This document shows positions 35,415-43,931 of a stretch of 64,000 nt of DNA, piece by piece. Made by a program: the position numbers and the translations under genes. The stretch's first letter is position 1, and every line of letters begins with the position of its first letter. Source of the stretch: Methylosinus sp. PW1 (lineage in GTDB: Bacteria > Pseudomonadota > Alphaproteobacteria > Rhizobiales > Beijerinckiaceae); the NCBI RefSeq assembly GCF_000745215.1, contig NZ_JQNK01000009.1:2108001-2172000 (forward strand), read 5' to 3'. The notes below the pieces were generated by a model. The model had not been told where the DNA came from and made no database searches. It saw nothing but the letters and a program-made list of their open reading frames with translations.

Positions 35415-37075
35415 TGCAGCGCAAAGGCCTATCATTTGTTCTGCGACGGAGCGTCGGCGGAGCGCTCGCAATCTCTTGCGCTATGCTCGGTCTTTTCGCG
35501 AACGCCGCATCGGCCGAGACGCGCGCCATTCTCATCGGCGTCGATCATTATGAGCATGCGCCGCCCTTGCGCGGCGCCGTCGCCGATGCGCACGATCTCG
35601 AGGCGAGCCTGCGCGGACGCGGCGCGCGCGACATTGTGACATTCATCGACAGAGCGGAGCGCGCCCCGGTAATGCGCGCGCTGGACGCCATGCTAGGGCG
35701 CGCGCAAAAAGGCGATACGATCTTCCTGACCTTCGCCGGCTATGGCGCGCAGAAGAACGCGCCTATTCTGCTGCTGCCGAAATTCGATCCGAGACAGGCG
35801 CGCGACAATGGCGAGAAAATCGCGCGCGCCGAGCTCGATTCCATGATCGACGCTTTCGAAAAGAAAGGCGCGCGCGTCTTTCTCATCGCCGACGCTTCCT
35901 TCGGCGACGGCCTCGCGCGCGAGGTCGATCCACGCGCGGCGAAGCTCGTCTATCGCTCGCTTAGTGAAGGCGCTTCCGGCGCCACGACGAAGATCGCGCC
36001 ACGGGATTTCGCACGCTCGGTCGTGCTGATGGCGGCGGATGCGCAATCCAAAGCGCCCGAGCTGGAGATTGCCGGCGTCGGCCAGCGCGGCGCGCTGAGC
36101 TATGCCGTGGCGCGCGCGCTCGAGGGCGCGGCGGACGCCGATGGCGACGGCGCTGTCACGACGGAGGAGCTCATCGCCTATGTCGGAGGGCTCGCCTATC
36201 AGCTCAGCGATCAGCGTCAGAGCATCGCCGTCATCGCGCCGCGAGGGCTCGACGCCTCGAGGGATTTGATCGCGCAGCTCGGGCGCGGCGTCGGCGTGCA
36301 GGCCGTGGGCGGATCGCCAGCGGAAGAGGAAGAGGCGGCGGCTTCCTCCGGCGGCGGCGGGCTGACGATCACGCCGCTGACGCCCAAATCCATGGCGATC
36401 GGGCCTGGCCAGAGCCTGCCGCCGGCAAGGCCCGCCGCTCTGCCGCCGCGACCCAAGGAGCCGATCCGCCTCGCTCTGCGCGGCGCGGCCGCCGAGCGCG
36501 GAATGGGCGCCGGCGCCCATGCGCCTTTCGTGCTCGTCGGCGCCGATGCGGCGGCTGATATCATCTGGGATGCGGCGAGCCGCGACGCGCTCTCCGGCGG
36601 CGATGTGCTGGCGCATAATGTCGATGCGCATGAGCTCGACGTTCTGATCGATCGCGCCGCCACCGTGCGCTGGCTGAAGCTCGTCGCCGGCAAAGGGCCG
36701 CTGCCGATGCGCGTCGCGCCCGAAGGGCTGCGGCGCAAGGGCGAGCGCGTCGAGATCACCATAGGCGGAGTCGCCGGCCGCAATCTGCTGCTGTTCGATC
36801 TCACCGGCGACGGCGTGCTGCAATTGCTCTATCCGCTCGCCTCCGACCCGCCCGTCGTGCAATCTTCCGACTATCGGCTGAGCGTGGTCGCGGGCGAGCC
36901 CTTCGGCGCCGATCAGATCGTCGCCATCGCCTCGACTCGGCCCATGCCGCAGCTCGAGCAGGCGCTGCGGCAGCTCGATCGGCTGCGCAATCCGGCCAAG
37001 GTCATCGATATCGTCGCGCAATTTTCGAACGGCGAGGCGCAGCTCGGCACAGTCGGCATTTTCACCGCGCGTTGA
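35414..37075 (+). CDS. exported caspase-like pseudoprotease with DUF4384-type C-terminus
   Basis: From the ATG at 35414 (behind GGGAGAGGGAG) the protein has 553 aa with a signal peptide ending near residue 34 (ANAASAETRA). The caspase fold (about 35-290) is recognisable, but the catalytic His is Tyr (FAGYGAQ, Y110) and the catalytic Cys is Ser (IADASFGDG, S162). It should thus be inactive as a protease. An EF-hand-like DADGDGAVTTEE sits near residue 238. A Pro-rich linker leads to a C-terminal DUF4384-like domain (about 430-540; GRNLLLFDLTGDGVLQLLYP). It is followed 13 bases later by a second DUF4384 gene. It may be a structural or binding protein in the envelope. Confidence 0.85.
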   Translation: MQRKGLSFVLRRSVGGALAISCAMLGLFANAASAETRAILIGVDHYEHAPPLRGAVADAHDLEASLRGRGARDIVTFIDRAERAPVMRALDAMLGRAQKGDTIFLTFAGYGAQKNAPILLLPKFDPRQARDNGEKIARAELDSMIDAFEKKGARVFLIADASFGDGLAREVDPRAAKLVYRSLSEGASGATTKIAPRDFARSVVLMAADAQSKAPELEIAGVGQRGALSYAVARALEGAADADGDGAVTTEELIAYVGGLAYQLSDQRQSIAVIAPRGLDASRDLIAQLGRGVGVQAVGGSPAEEEEAAASSGGGGLTITPLTPKSMAIGPGQSLPPARPAALPPRPKEPIRLALRGAAAERGMGAGAHAPFVLVGADAAADIIWDAASRDALSGGDVLAHNVDAHELDVLIDRAATVRWLKLVAGKGPLPMRVAPEGLRRKGERVEITIGGVAGRNLLLFDLTGDGVLQLLYPLASDPPVVQSSDYRLSVVAGEPFGADQIVAIASTRPMPQLEQALRQLDRLRNPAKVIDIVAQFSNGEAQLGTVGIFTAR

Positions 37076-37088
37076 AAAGGAGGAGAGA

Positions 37089-37742
37089 ATGATGCGGCGT
37101 CCTTGTCTCCCGCTTCTCTGCTGCGTCGCGAGCGTCGCGCTCGCCGAGCCGCAGGATAAGACGCGCTCGGTGCGCATCATCGACGATCCGCCGGCGGAGG
37201 CCGCGCCGTCGCTGCAGACGCAAGCGCCGGCGATCCCCAAGGAGCCGGCCAAAGCCGCCGGCGCCGGCGTGCGGATCGAGGTGCTGCCGCAGGAGGAGTT
37301 CGCGCTCGGCGCGCCGATGAGCTTTCGCGTGACGGCGGAAAAGCCCGGCTATGTGATATTGGTCGATGTCGACGCGCAGGGAAAGCTGGCGCAGATCTTC
37401 CCCAATATGGTGACTTTGGCGGACCCCGCCGGCGTCGATGAGAAGGCCAATTTTCTGAAGGCCGGCCAGTCGATGACGCTGCCGGACGCCGGCGGCAAAT
37501 CCGCCTATCGCTTCGTCGCCTCGCCGCCGACGGGCGTCGGCATGGTGGTGGCCATATTGAGCGACGCGCCCTTGCAGATCGTCGATCTGCCGGATGTGCC
37601 GGCGGCCATCGCCGGCCAGGCCAAGGCCGCCGATTTCGTGAAGGATTCGACGCGAATGCTGCAGATACTGCCGGCCGAAGGCGAGCGCCCGATTCGCGCG
37701 CCCAAATGGTCCTTCGCGACGAAATTCTACGGAATCAAGTGA
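37089..37742 (+). CDS. exported DUF4384-domain protein
   Basis: The protein is 217 aa with a short signal peptide (MMRRPCLPLLCCVASVALA). A Pro/Ala linker is followed by a DUF4384-like beta domain (about 60-170) with PMSFRVTAEKPGYVILVDVD, then GKLAQIFPN. It is codirectional with the pseudo-caspase gene and 13 bases behind it (GGAGGAGA before the ATG), so the two are probably one operon. DUF4384 domains are often attached to caspase-like or kinase proteins. Function is unknown. Confidence 0.8.
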   Translation: MMRRPCLPLLCCVASVALAEPQDKTRSVRIIDDPPAEAAPSLQTQAPAIPKEPAKAAGAGVRIEVLPQEEFALGAPMSFRVTAEKPGYVILVDVDAQGKLAQIFPNMVTLADPAGVDEKANFLKAGQSMTLPDAGGKSAYRFVASPPTGVGMVVAILSDAPLQIVDLPDVPAAIAGQAKAADFVKDSTRMLQILPAEGERPIRAPKWSFATKFYGIK

Positions 37743-37751
37743 GCAATCCCC

Positions 37752-37798
37752 TCGTCCTTCGAGGCTTTTTGCGGCACGCAAAAAGCCTCGAAGGACGA
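37752..37798. terminator. 22-bp perfect hairpin between convergent genes, likely bidirectional terminator
   Basis: Left arm 37752-37773 and right arm 37777-37798 pair over all 22 positions with a 3-base loop (GCA). The stem contains TTTTT on one strand and AAAAA on the other. The element stands 10 bases after the DUF4384 stop and about 90 bases before the smr stop. A second palindrome (GCCCGC TTC GCGGGC) follows at about 37833-37847 inside another widespread intergenic repeat motif. Confidence 0.65.
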
Positions 37799-37890
37799 TC
37801 CAGCGCCACGCGGCGGCGACCCTTCGAGACGCCCGCTTCGCGGGCTCCTCAGGGTGAGGGATCGATGTTTCATCCGACGCGAGACTTTCG

Positions 37891-38454
37891 TTATTTCGCT
37901 CCGCGCGGACGCCTGATCTGCACATAGAGCGCGCCTTCGCCGCCGTGATTGCGGGCCGCCTCGCCGAAGCCGACCACGAGATCGCGCATGGCCGGGGCGC
38001 TCAGCCATAGGGGCACGAGCCGACGCAACACGCCGCCTTCCTCGCTGCGCACGCCCTTGCCCGTCACCACGATCGCCATGCGCGCGCCTGCGGCCTGGGC
38101 GCGGCGCAGAAAATCATAGAGCGCCGTCTGCGCCTCGGCCTGACGCAGGCCGTGGAGATCGAGCTTGGCCTCCACCTCGAGCCGGCCGCGACGCAATTTC
38201 GTGCGCGTGCGGTGATCGATTTCCGCCGGCGGCGCGGCCGGACGGGGCCGCGGCTTTTTCTCCGCCGGAGCGGGCGTCGGAGGAGGCGCGGCGGCGGCTT
38301 TCTTCGGCTCGCCGGCCTCGATCGGCTGCTCCTCCGGCGGGCGGCGACGACGACCGCGCGACGGCCGCACATCGGCCGTCACCTTGTTCCACAGCTCGAT
38401 CTCTTCACGGGACAGAAAACGCGAGCGACGCGATTCGCGCGGCGGATCACTCAT
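37891..38454 (-). CDS. Smr-domain protein (putative nuclease)
   Basis: The protein is 187 aa. The Smr domain (about 95-185) shows the two hallmark motifs, LDLHGLRQAEAQTAL and VVTGKGVRSEEGGVLR. Smr domains of this stand-alone type have nicking nuclease or RNA-cleaving activity in some species. The first 90 residues are basic and Pro/Ala-rich. The start overlaps the mltA stop by 8 bases, so both are one leftward operon with the Tim44-like gene, an arrangement common in Rhizobiales. Confidence 0.9.
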   Translation of the reverse strand: MSDPPRESRRSRFLSREEIELWNKVTADVRPSRGRRRRPPEEQPIEAGEPKKAAAAPPPTPAPAEKKPRPRPAAPPAEIDHRTRTKLRRGRLEVEAKLDLHGLRQAEAQTALYDFLRRAQAAGARMAIVVTGKGVRSEEGGVLRRLVPLWLSAPAMRDLVVGFGEAARNHGGEGALYVQIRRPRGAK

Positions 38455-39556
38455 CGCCGCCCGCTCCTCGCGGCAGCAGCACGGTGAAATCCGCCTTGTG
38501 GCGCACGAGCCCGGCGAGCGCCCCGGCTTCGTCCCCGGCCCCGAAGAAGAGATCGGCGCGCGCGGGTCCGAGAATCGCCGAGCCCGTGTCCTGCGCGATC
38601 ATCAGCCGGGCGAAGGGCTCCGCCGCCGCGCTGCGCCAGGGCAGCGTTGCGCTGATGAAAAAGGGCAGGCCATAGCTCCACAGCGAGCGATCGACAGCGA
38701 TGGAGCGCAGCGGCGTCAGCGCGCAACCCTCGCCGCCTATGGGACCGTCGCGCCGCTCCGGCGAGGAATCGGCGCGGAAGAAGACATAGGAGCGGTTCTC
38801 CTGCATCAGCCGGGCGCCGGGCGCGCCGTCTTCCTGGCCGAGGGCGCGGATTTCCGTCTTCAAGCGCTCGAGCGACATTTCGCTTTGCGGAACGAGCCCG
38901 CGCTCGATGAGCAGGCGGCCGATCGACGTATAGGGACGGCCATTGCGGCCATCATAGGTGAGCGGCAATTCCCGCCCATCGGGAAAGCGCAGCCGCGCCG
39001 AGCCCTGCACCTGAATGAGAAACAGCTCGACCCGATCGCGAACATAGGCGATCGGCCGCGGCCGCAGCTCCGGCGGGCCTTCCTCCAAGGCGCGGCGATC
39101 GGGATAAGGCTCGAGGCCGCCGTCGGCCCGCCGCCGGGCGGAGGTGAGCGGCTCGCCCGCCTCGCCGCGGATGGGCGTCTCGTTCAAGGTGACGAGATCG
39201 GCCGGACGGGCCGGGACGGGCGTGCGGAATTGCGCGTCGGGAGCCTCGCGCGCCTCGATCACCGGCTCGTAATAGGCGGTGACGAATCCCGGCCCGCGCA
39301 GTCGAAAAGGACGGAAATTGGCGGCGAAAAAATCGAGCGCCGCATCTTGGGAGAGGCTCGCCGCATCCATGCCCGCGGCGATGCGGCAGACGCGGACCTG
39401 CGCTTCATCGGCCGGCAGAGCCGGGCGGAGCGGCTGCGCGGCGGAGAGGATGATTTCGGCCGAGCGGCGAAAGACGCGAAAGGCCGCGCCGAGATCGTCC
39501 CGAAAAATGGCGTCGATCGAATCGAAACCGATTGGATCGAGATCGACGGACGCCAC
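38447..39556 (-). CDS. mltA: membrane-bound lytic murein transglycosylase A (MltA)
   Basis: MltA cleaves peptidoglycan glycan strands with formation of 1,6-anhydro-MurNAc. The MltA domain (about 60-260) has GFVTAYYEPVIEA and YVRDRVELFLIQVQGSARL. The C-terminal 3D domain has MIAQDTGSAI with candidate catalytic Asp at residue 323, then ADLFFGAG. I chose a GTG at 39556, 12 bases after the Tim44-like stop, giving 369 aa. The frame stays open to 39601 but would overlap that gene. No signal peptide or lipobox is seen with this start, which is unusual for an MltA. Confidence 0.9.
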   Translation of the reverse strand: MASVDLDPIGFDSIDAIFRDDLGAAFRVFRRSAEIILSAAQPLRPALPADEAQVRVCRIAAGMDAASLSQDAALDFFAANFRPFRLRGPGFVTAYYEPVIEAREAPDAQFRTPVPARPADLVTLNETPIRGEAGEPLTSARRRADGGLEPYPDRRALEEGPPELRPRPIAYVRDRVELFLIQVQGSARLRFPDGRELPLTYDGRNGRPYTSIGRLLIERGLVPQSEMSLERLKTEIRALGQEDGAPGARLMQENRSYVFFRADSSPERRDGPIGGEGCALTPLRSIAVDRSLWSYGLPFFISATLPWRSAAAEPFARLMIAQDTGSAILGPARADLFFGAGDEAGALAGLVRHKADFTVLLPRGAGGDE

Positions 39557-39567
39557 TCGAGATCCGC

Positions 39568-40266
39568 CTAATGAGCCGTTTCGGTGGCCACGAGCTTCCA
39601 ATTCGGATCACGCGAGGCGACATCACGCGCGAAAGTCCAAAGGTCGACGATCTCGAGCGGCCGATCCGACTCGCCCTCGATCGCGGCGCCTGCGCTGTCG
39701 CGGCGGACCGATTGGAGCTTGGCGACGAAACGAATGGTGATCTGCGCCTTGCGCAGCTCGACCTTGGCGTCCTCCACCGTGGCGGAATCGATGGAGACGA
39801 CATGTGCCTCGGCCGTCTCGCCGCGCTGCTCGCGCCCGGCGATTTCGCCGGAGAAGCTGTCGAAAACCTCGGTCGAGAGGAGATTGCGCAGCGTGTCGCG
39901 GTCGCCCCTGGCGAAGGCCTGGACGATCATCTCATAGGCTTTCTTGGCGCCCTCGACGAAGGCCGGGCCGGAGAAGCCGCGATCGGAGGCGGCGATCTGG
40001 TCCAGGCCGCGCCAGCCATTGCTGCCCGATTCGGCGAGGCCTTTCCAGCGGTCGGCGTCCAGCGCGCCATTGGCGGGCGACGGCGCGAAAGCGGAGCCTT
40101 GCGGGGCCGGAGCAGCCGGGCCGATCCGCCGGGCGGGGCCGGCGCGATCGGAGGCCGGGCCTTCGCGATCGACGCGCACGCCGAGGACCGACCACAATTT
40201 CCAGACGACGAAAGCCGCGAGCGCGGCGAAGACCAAGATGGATGGGTCGAAATCGGATCCCGACAA
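39568..40266 (-). CDS. Tim44-domain membrane protein (TimA-like)
   Basis: A single membrane helix lies near the N-terminus (about 10-29, ILVFAALAAFVVWKLW). A disordered linker leads to a Tim44-like domain (about 95-230) with AFVEGAKKAYEMIVQAFARG and TLRNLLSTEVFDSF. Alphaproteobacterial members are relatives of the mitochondrial import motor subunit Tim44. Their bacterial role is not settled, though membrane association is expected. It lies in the same leftward operon as mltA and smr, and divergent from fxsA. Confidence 0.88.
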   Translation of the reverse strand: MSGSDFDPSILVFAALAAFVVWKLWSVLGVRVDREGPASDRAGPARRIGPAAPAPQGSAFAPSPANGALDADRWKGLAESGSNGWRGLDQIAASDRGFSGPAFVEGAKKAYEMIVQAFARGDRDTLRNLLSTEVFDSFSGEIAGREQRGETAEAHVVSIDSATVEDAKVELRKAQITIRFVAKLQSVRRDSAGAAIEGESDRPLEIVDLWTFARDVASRDPNWKLVATETAH

Positions 40267-40374
40267 AGGGCGTCTCCCGGTCGCAGGGATTGTCCGGTAT
40301 CATGTCGCGTCCCAGATGTCACGAATCAACCCCTCGCCGGGGTTTCTCATGGCGGGAACGGAGGGCGCGCCGAG

Positions 40375-40842
40375 GTGAACAAGTCGAAACTCGTCGCCTA
40401 TGTGCTGACAGGCTGGCTCTTCGTCGAGATCCTGGCCTTCGTGCTCGTCGTGCAATTTCTCGGCGTGATGGCGGCCGTGGCTCTCGGCGTCGGCACGACG
40501 CTGCTCGGCCTCGCCGACGTCAAGCGGCTGTTCGTCTATCTGCGCAGCCGCGTCGGCCAGCCGCGCGAGGAGCTGAAATCCGGCGTCGCCCTGCTCGAGG
40601 GCGGGCTCGAGGCGGTCGGCTCGCTGCTGCTCATCCTGCCCGGCTTCGCCTCTGATCTCGTCGGCCTGGCGCTGAAGTCGCCGTCGATCCGCGCGCAGGT
40701 CGCCGATCGCATTCGCGGCAAGACCGAGCGGCAGGGTCCGCAGACCATCGATCTTTCCCCGGGCGAGTGGAAAGCCATTGTCGATGAAGGCCCAAAGCGC
40801 CGCGTGCGCGCGCGCCGCGCCCCTCCCGCCAAAGTTGTCTGA
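40375..40842 (+). CDS. fxsA: FxsA family membrane protein
   Basis: This small membrane protein has 155 aa. Three to four hydrophobic segments occupy the first 100 residues (WLFVEILAFVLVVQFLGV, then VMAAVALGVGTTLLG). The FxsA signature LLEGGLEAVGSLLLILPGF follows, then a basic cytoplasmic tail. FxsA is known from phage exclusion suppression in E. coli; its normal role is unclear. I chose a GTG behind GGAGGG. It is followed by secB, 111 bases away, in an arrangement conserved in Rhizobiales. Confidence 0.9.
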   Translation: MNKSKLVAYVLTGWLFVEILAFVLVVQFLGVMAAVALGVGTTLLGLADVKRLFVYLRSRVGQPREELKSGVALLEGGLEAVGSLLLILPGFASDLVGLALKSPSIRAQVADRIRGKTERQGPQTIDLSPGEWKAIVDEGPKRRVRARRAPPAKVV

Positions 40843-40953
40843 TCGGCGTCAAATCCGTTGTCGCAGGCAAGGGGACGTGTTAGGCGGGCGCCGTGACAGG
40901 CGCCGCCATACCGTCGCGCCTGTCGGGAGCCGAAATCGGCAGGGAGTTCGACG

Positions 40954-41433
40954 ATGACCGATACGAATGGAAACGGCTCCGGCCCGACCGGCGCCCCGGC
41001 GCTCAACGTGCTCGTGCAATATGTGAAGGATCTCTCCTTCGAGAATCCCAATGCGCCGCGTTCGCTGCAGCCGCGCCAGAATCCGCCGGAGATCGGCATT
41101 CAGGTCAATGTCAACGCGCGCCAGATTTCGCAAGAGGATTTCGAGGTCTCGGTGACGTTGGAAGCCTCGGCCACCGAGAGCGAGGAAGTGCTGTTCAAGC
41201 TCGAGGTCGATTACGGCGGCGTGTTCCGCCTGCTGAACATTCCGGCCGAGCAGATTCATCCCATCGTGATGATCGAATGCCCGCGCCTGCTGTTCCCCTT
41301 CCTGCGCCAGGTCGTCGCCGACGCCACGCGCAATGGCGGCTTCCCGCCCCTCTATATCGATCCGATCGACTTTTTCGCGCTCTATCAGCAGCGCGCGGCC
41401 CAGGCGCAGCAGGCTCCGGCCAACGCCAACTGA
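40954..41433 (+). CDS. secB: protein-export chaperone SecB
   Basis: SecB is a cytosolic tetrameric chaperone that holds precursors unfolded and delivers them to SecA. The 159-residue length and the motifs [34 protein letters not shown] and [20 protein letters not shown] are diagnostic. GGGAG lies nine bases before the ATG. It is convergent with dnaQ, 19 bases between stops. Confidence 0.97.
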   Translation: MTDTNGNGSGPTGAPALNVLVQYVKDLSFENPNAPRSLQPRQNPPEIGIQVNVNARQISQEDFEVSVTLEASATESEEVLFKLEVDYGGVFRLLNIPAEQIHPIVMIECPRLLFPFLRQVVADATRNGGFPPLYIDPIDFFALYQQRAAQAQQAPANAN

Positions 41434-41452
41434 CCTTCGCGAGAGCGAGCCG

Positions 41453-42193
41453 TCAGGCTCGCTTCTCCATCGGCGACTCGATGGCCGGCTCGGCCGTCTC
41501 CGGCTGCGCGAGATAGCGCAGCCACATCGGCTCCTTGCCCAGCTTGGCGATAAAGGCCTCATGCGCGGCGCGCTCCGCCTCTGTGAGCAGCGGCGCCAGC
41601 TTTTGCGGCCGGCTACGCAAAAACTCGCCGCCATTCTCCTCCGCCAGAGTCGCGGCGTCCGCTTGCAGAATGAGCGCCGTTTGGCGGCCGCCCATCAGCT
41701 CCGCATAGACTTCCGCGAGCAGGCCGGCGTCGAGCAGAGCGCCATGCTTGTCGCGGCGCGTGAGATCGACGCCATAGCGCTGGCAGAGCGCATCCAGAGT
41801 ATTGGAGGCGCCCGGATGCCGACGGCGCGCGATGGTCAGCGTGTCGACGACGCGATCGAAAGGAATCGCCGCCTTTCCGAGCAGGCCGAGCTCGAAATTG
41901 ACGAAGCGCATGTCGAATTCGGCGTTATGCGCGACGAGATTGGCGTCCTCGACGAATTCCAGAAAGCTGTCGGCGATCTCGCGGAACTTCTTCTGCCCAG
42001 TGAGAAAGGCCGAGGAGAGGCCATGGACGCGAAACGCCTCCTCCGGCATGTCGCGTTCTGGATCGAGATAGAAATGGAAAGTGCGGCCGGTCGGGATGAG
42101 ATTGGAAATCTCCACCGCGCCGATCTCGACGATGCGATGGCCCTTGGTCGGGTCGAGACCGGTCGTCTCCGTGTCGAAGACGATCTCACGCAT
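41453..42193 (-). CDS. dnaQ: DNA polymerase III epsilon subunit (proofreading exonuclease)
   Basis: DnaQ is the 3'-5' proofreading exonuclease of the replicative polymerase. The 246-residue protein has ExoI VFDTETTGLDP (metal ligands Asp and Glu), ExoII HNAEFDMRFVN and ExoIII-epsilon RRDKHGALLDA. The C-terminal 50 residues would bind the alpha subunit. It forms a leftward cluster with coaE and maf, next to the replication origin, as in many Rhizobiales. Confidence 0.96.
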   Translation of the reverse strand: MREIVFDTETTGLDPTKGHRIVEIGAVEISNLIPTGRTFHFYLDPERDMPEEAFRVHGLSSAFLTGQKKFREIADSFLEFVEDANLVAHNAEFDMRFVNFELGLLGKAAIPFDRVVDTLTIARRRHPGASNTLDALCQRYGVDLTRRDKHGALLDAGLLAEVYAELMGGRQTALILQADAATLAEENGGEFLRSRPQKLAPLLTEAERAAHEAFIAKLGKEPMWLRYLAQPETAEPAIESPMEKRA

Positions 42194-42214
42194 CGGCAGC
42201 CTCTCTCGATCGGA

Positions 42215-42835
42215 TCAGCGCGACGGCTTTCGTCGCGCCAGCTCCTCGAGGATTAGCCGAACTTCCTGCCGAGCGGAATCCAGGCCGCGCTCGCTATGCA
42301 CCACGAAATCGGCGCCGGCGCGCTTTTGCGCGTCGGGAATCTGCTCGGCGAGTATGGCGGCGAATTTTTCCTCCGTCATGCCCGGCCGCGCCAGCACGCG
42401 CGCGCGCTGAATATCCGCCGGGGCGGAGACGACGACGACGGCGTCGACATCCTTTTGCGCGCCGATCTCGAAGAGCAGCGGAATATCGAAGACGACGAGA
42501 GGCTCGCCCGCGCGGCGGCAATTCTCGAGAAATTCGTCGCGGCCGATGGCGACGAGCGGATGCACCAGCGCCTCGAGACGGCGCAGCGCCTCCCCGTCGC
42601 CGAGCACGCGGGCGGCGAGGCGGGCGCGATCGACGACGCCATCCACCGTGACGCCCGGGAACAGCTCCTCGATCTGCGCCGCCGCCGGGCCGCGATAGAG
42701 CTCGTGCACGGCGCGATCGGAATCATAGACGGGGACGCCCTCGGCGCGGAAAAGATCGGCCGTCGTCGATTTGCCCATGCCGATCGAGCCGGTAAGGCCG
42801 ATGACCAGAGGGCGGGACGGGGCGTCGCCGCTCAT
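42215..42835 (-). CDS. coaE: dephospho-CoA kinase
   Basis: CoaE phosphorylates the 3'-OH of dephospho-CoA in the last step of coenzyme A synthesis. The 206-residue protein has Walker [16 protein letters not shown], the adenine-site region [11 protein letters not shown] and PLLFEIGAQ, and the C-terminal [19 protein letters not shown] helix. The start overlaps the maf stop by 4 bases, and dnaQ follows 21 bases downstream. Confidence 0.96.
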   Translation of the reverse strand: MSGDAPSRPLVIGLTGSIGMGKSTTADLFRAEGVPVYDSDRAVHELYRGPAAAQIEELFPGVTVDGVVDRARLAARVLGDGEALRRLEALVHPLVAIGRDEFLENCRRAGEPLVVFDIPLLFEIGAQKDVDAVVVVSAPADIQRARVLARPGMTEEKFAAILAEQIPDAQKRAGADFVVHSERGLDSARQEVRLILEELARRKPSR

Positions 42836-43491
42836 GACAGAATCGCTCCCTCACGGCGAAGCGCCTCCAGCACCGGCAGCAGCGGCATTCCGATAATGGT
42901 CCAATGATCGCCGATTAGGCGCTCGAAGAGATGAACGCCGAGACCTTCTATCTGATAGGCGCCGGCGCTGGTCGTCGCTTCCTCGGCCACGAGCTCGAGA
43001 TAGCGGGCGAGAAAATCATCCGAGAAAGCGCGCATCGTCAGATCGGCATGGGCGACGGTCTCGAAGATTATGGCGCCGTCGCGGGCGAGGGCGACCGCCG
43101 AATGCAGACGATGCGTCCGCCCGGAGAGGAAGCGCAGCTGCTCGCCGGCGGCGGCGGCAGTCGCCGGCTTGCCGAATCGGCGTCCATCGCAGCTCGCCAC
43201 CTGATCCGCGCCGAGGACGAGAGCGCCCGGCCGCGCCAGAGAGACACGCTTCGCCTTGTCGCCGGCCAATCGCGCCGCGACAGCGTCCGCGTCGCCACCG
43301 GCGGCGATGACCTCGGCTTCCACTGCGCGCTCGTCGATCTCGGCCGGGTGAATGAGAAAAGGCGCGCCGGTCTGCTCCAGCGCCATGCGCCGGCCTTTGC
43401 TCTTGGAGGCGAGAATCAGCGGCTCGGCGAGACGCCAGAAGGCGCTGGGGCGATCCTGCGGCAGTCGAACCTCCCTCCGATCGATTCCCAC
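42832..43491 (-). CDS. maf: Maf-family nucleoside triphosphate pyrophosphatase
   Basis: Maf enzymes hydrolyse non-canonical or excess nucleoside triphosphates. Family motifs are [14 protein letters not shown] at the N-terminus, the acidic [28 protein letters not shown] and [20 protein letters not shown]. The start is uncertain. A GTG at 43491 gives 219 aa. A very strong GGAGGGAGG lies 5 bases before an in-frame CTG at 43464, which would give a more typical 210 aa. The open frame runs on to 43647, but that part is non-coding and enters the origin region. Confidence 0.9.
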   Translation of the reverse strand: MGIDRREVRLPQDRPSAFWRLAEPLILASKSKGRRMALEQTGAPFLIHPAEIDERAVEAEVIAAGGDADAVAARLAGDKAKRVSLARPGALVLGADQVASCDGRRFGKPATAAAAGEQLRFLSGRTHRLHSAVALARDGAIIFETVAHADLTMRAFSDDFLARYLELVAEEATTSAGAYQIEGLGVHLFERLIGDHWTIIGMPLLPVLEALRREGAILS

Positions 43492-43931
43492 AGGCCGGAC
43501 GTGGTCGTGGGCATTATGGGGAAAAGTGAGCGCCGGCGGACCGGGCATGTGCACAGCTGCGCATAACGTAGCCCAGCGATCAACAGGCGTCGAAACGGGT
43601 GGGGAAAAGCGGATGCTAGGCCATTGCAGCGGGAGATTCTCCGCCATCCACGGCAGAGCTTGTGGGCGGATGTCGGCAAGCCGCTGTTAATGTTTCATTT
43701 ACCGATCTGTCCACAGTGGGGGCGCAAAAGGCTCTACAGCATAGGTCACGATACGTAAGGTGTGGACAAAAGGTTGACGAAAATTAACCTTCGTTAATGA
43801 ACCGCCAATAAAATCAAAAAAATCTCTTAAAGATTGAATTTTCTTTTTGTGTCGTTTTGGGTTAGCTCCAAAGCCGGAGGGAACGCAGAGCGTCCCTTTT
43901 CGTCCCCGATGCTGCCGGAGCAATAAGCGAA
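43492..43931. other. oriC: predicted chromosomal replication origin (oriC), maf-hemE intergenic region
   Basis: The chromosomal origin of Caulobacter lies next to hemE, and this gap is its positional equivalent. DnaA-box-like nonamers are CTGTCCACA (43707-43715) and TGTGGACAA (43761-43769, reverse complement TTGTCCACA, one mismatch to TTATCCACA). CtrA-like pairs are TTAA-7-TTTA (43687-43701) and TTAA-6-TTAA (43784-43797). A strongly AT-rich stretch at about 43773-43857, with runs of A and T, fits an unwinding element in otherwise GC-rich DNA. Two parS sites and parAB lie within 9 kb. The exact limits are unknown, and the left boundary depends on the maf start. Confidence 0.75.
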
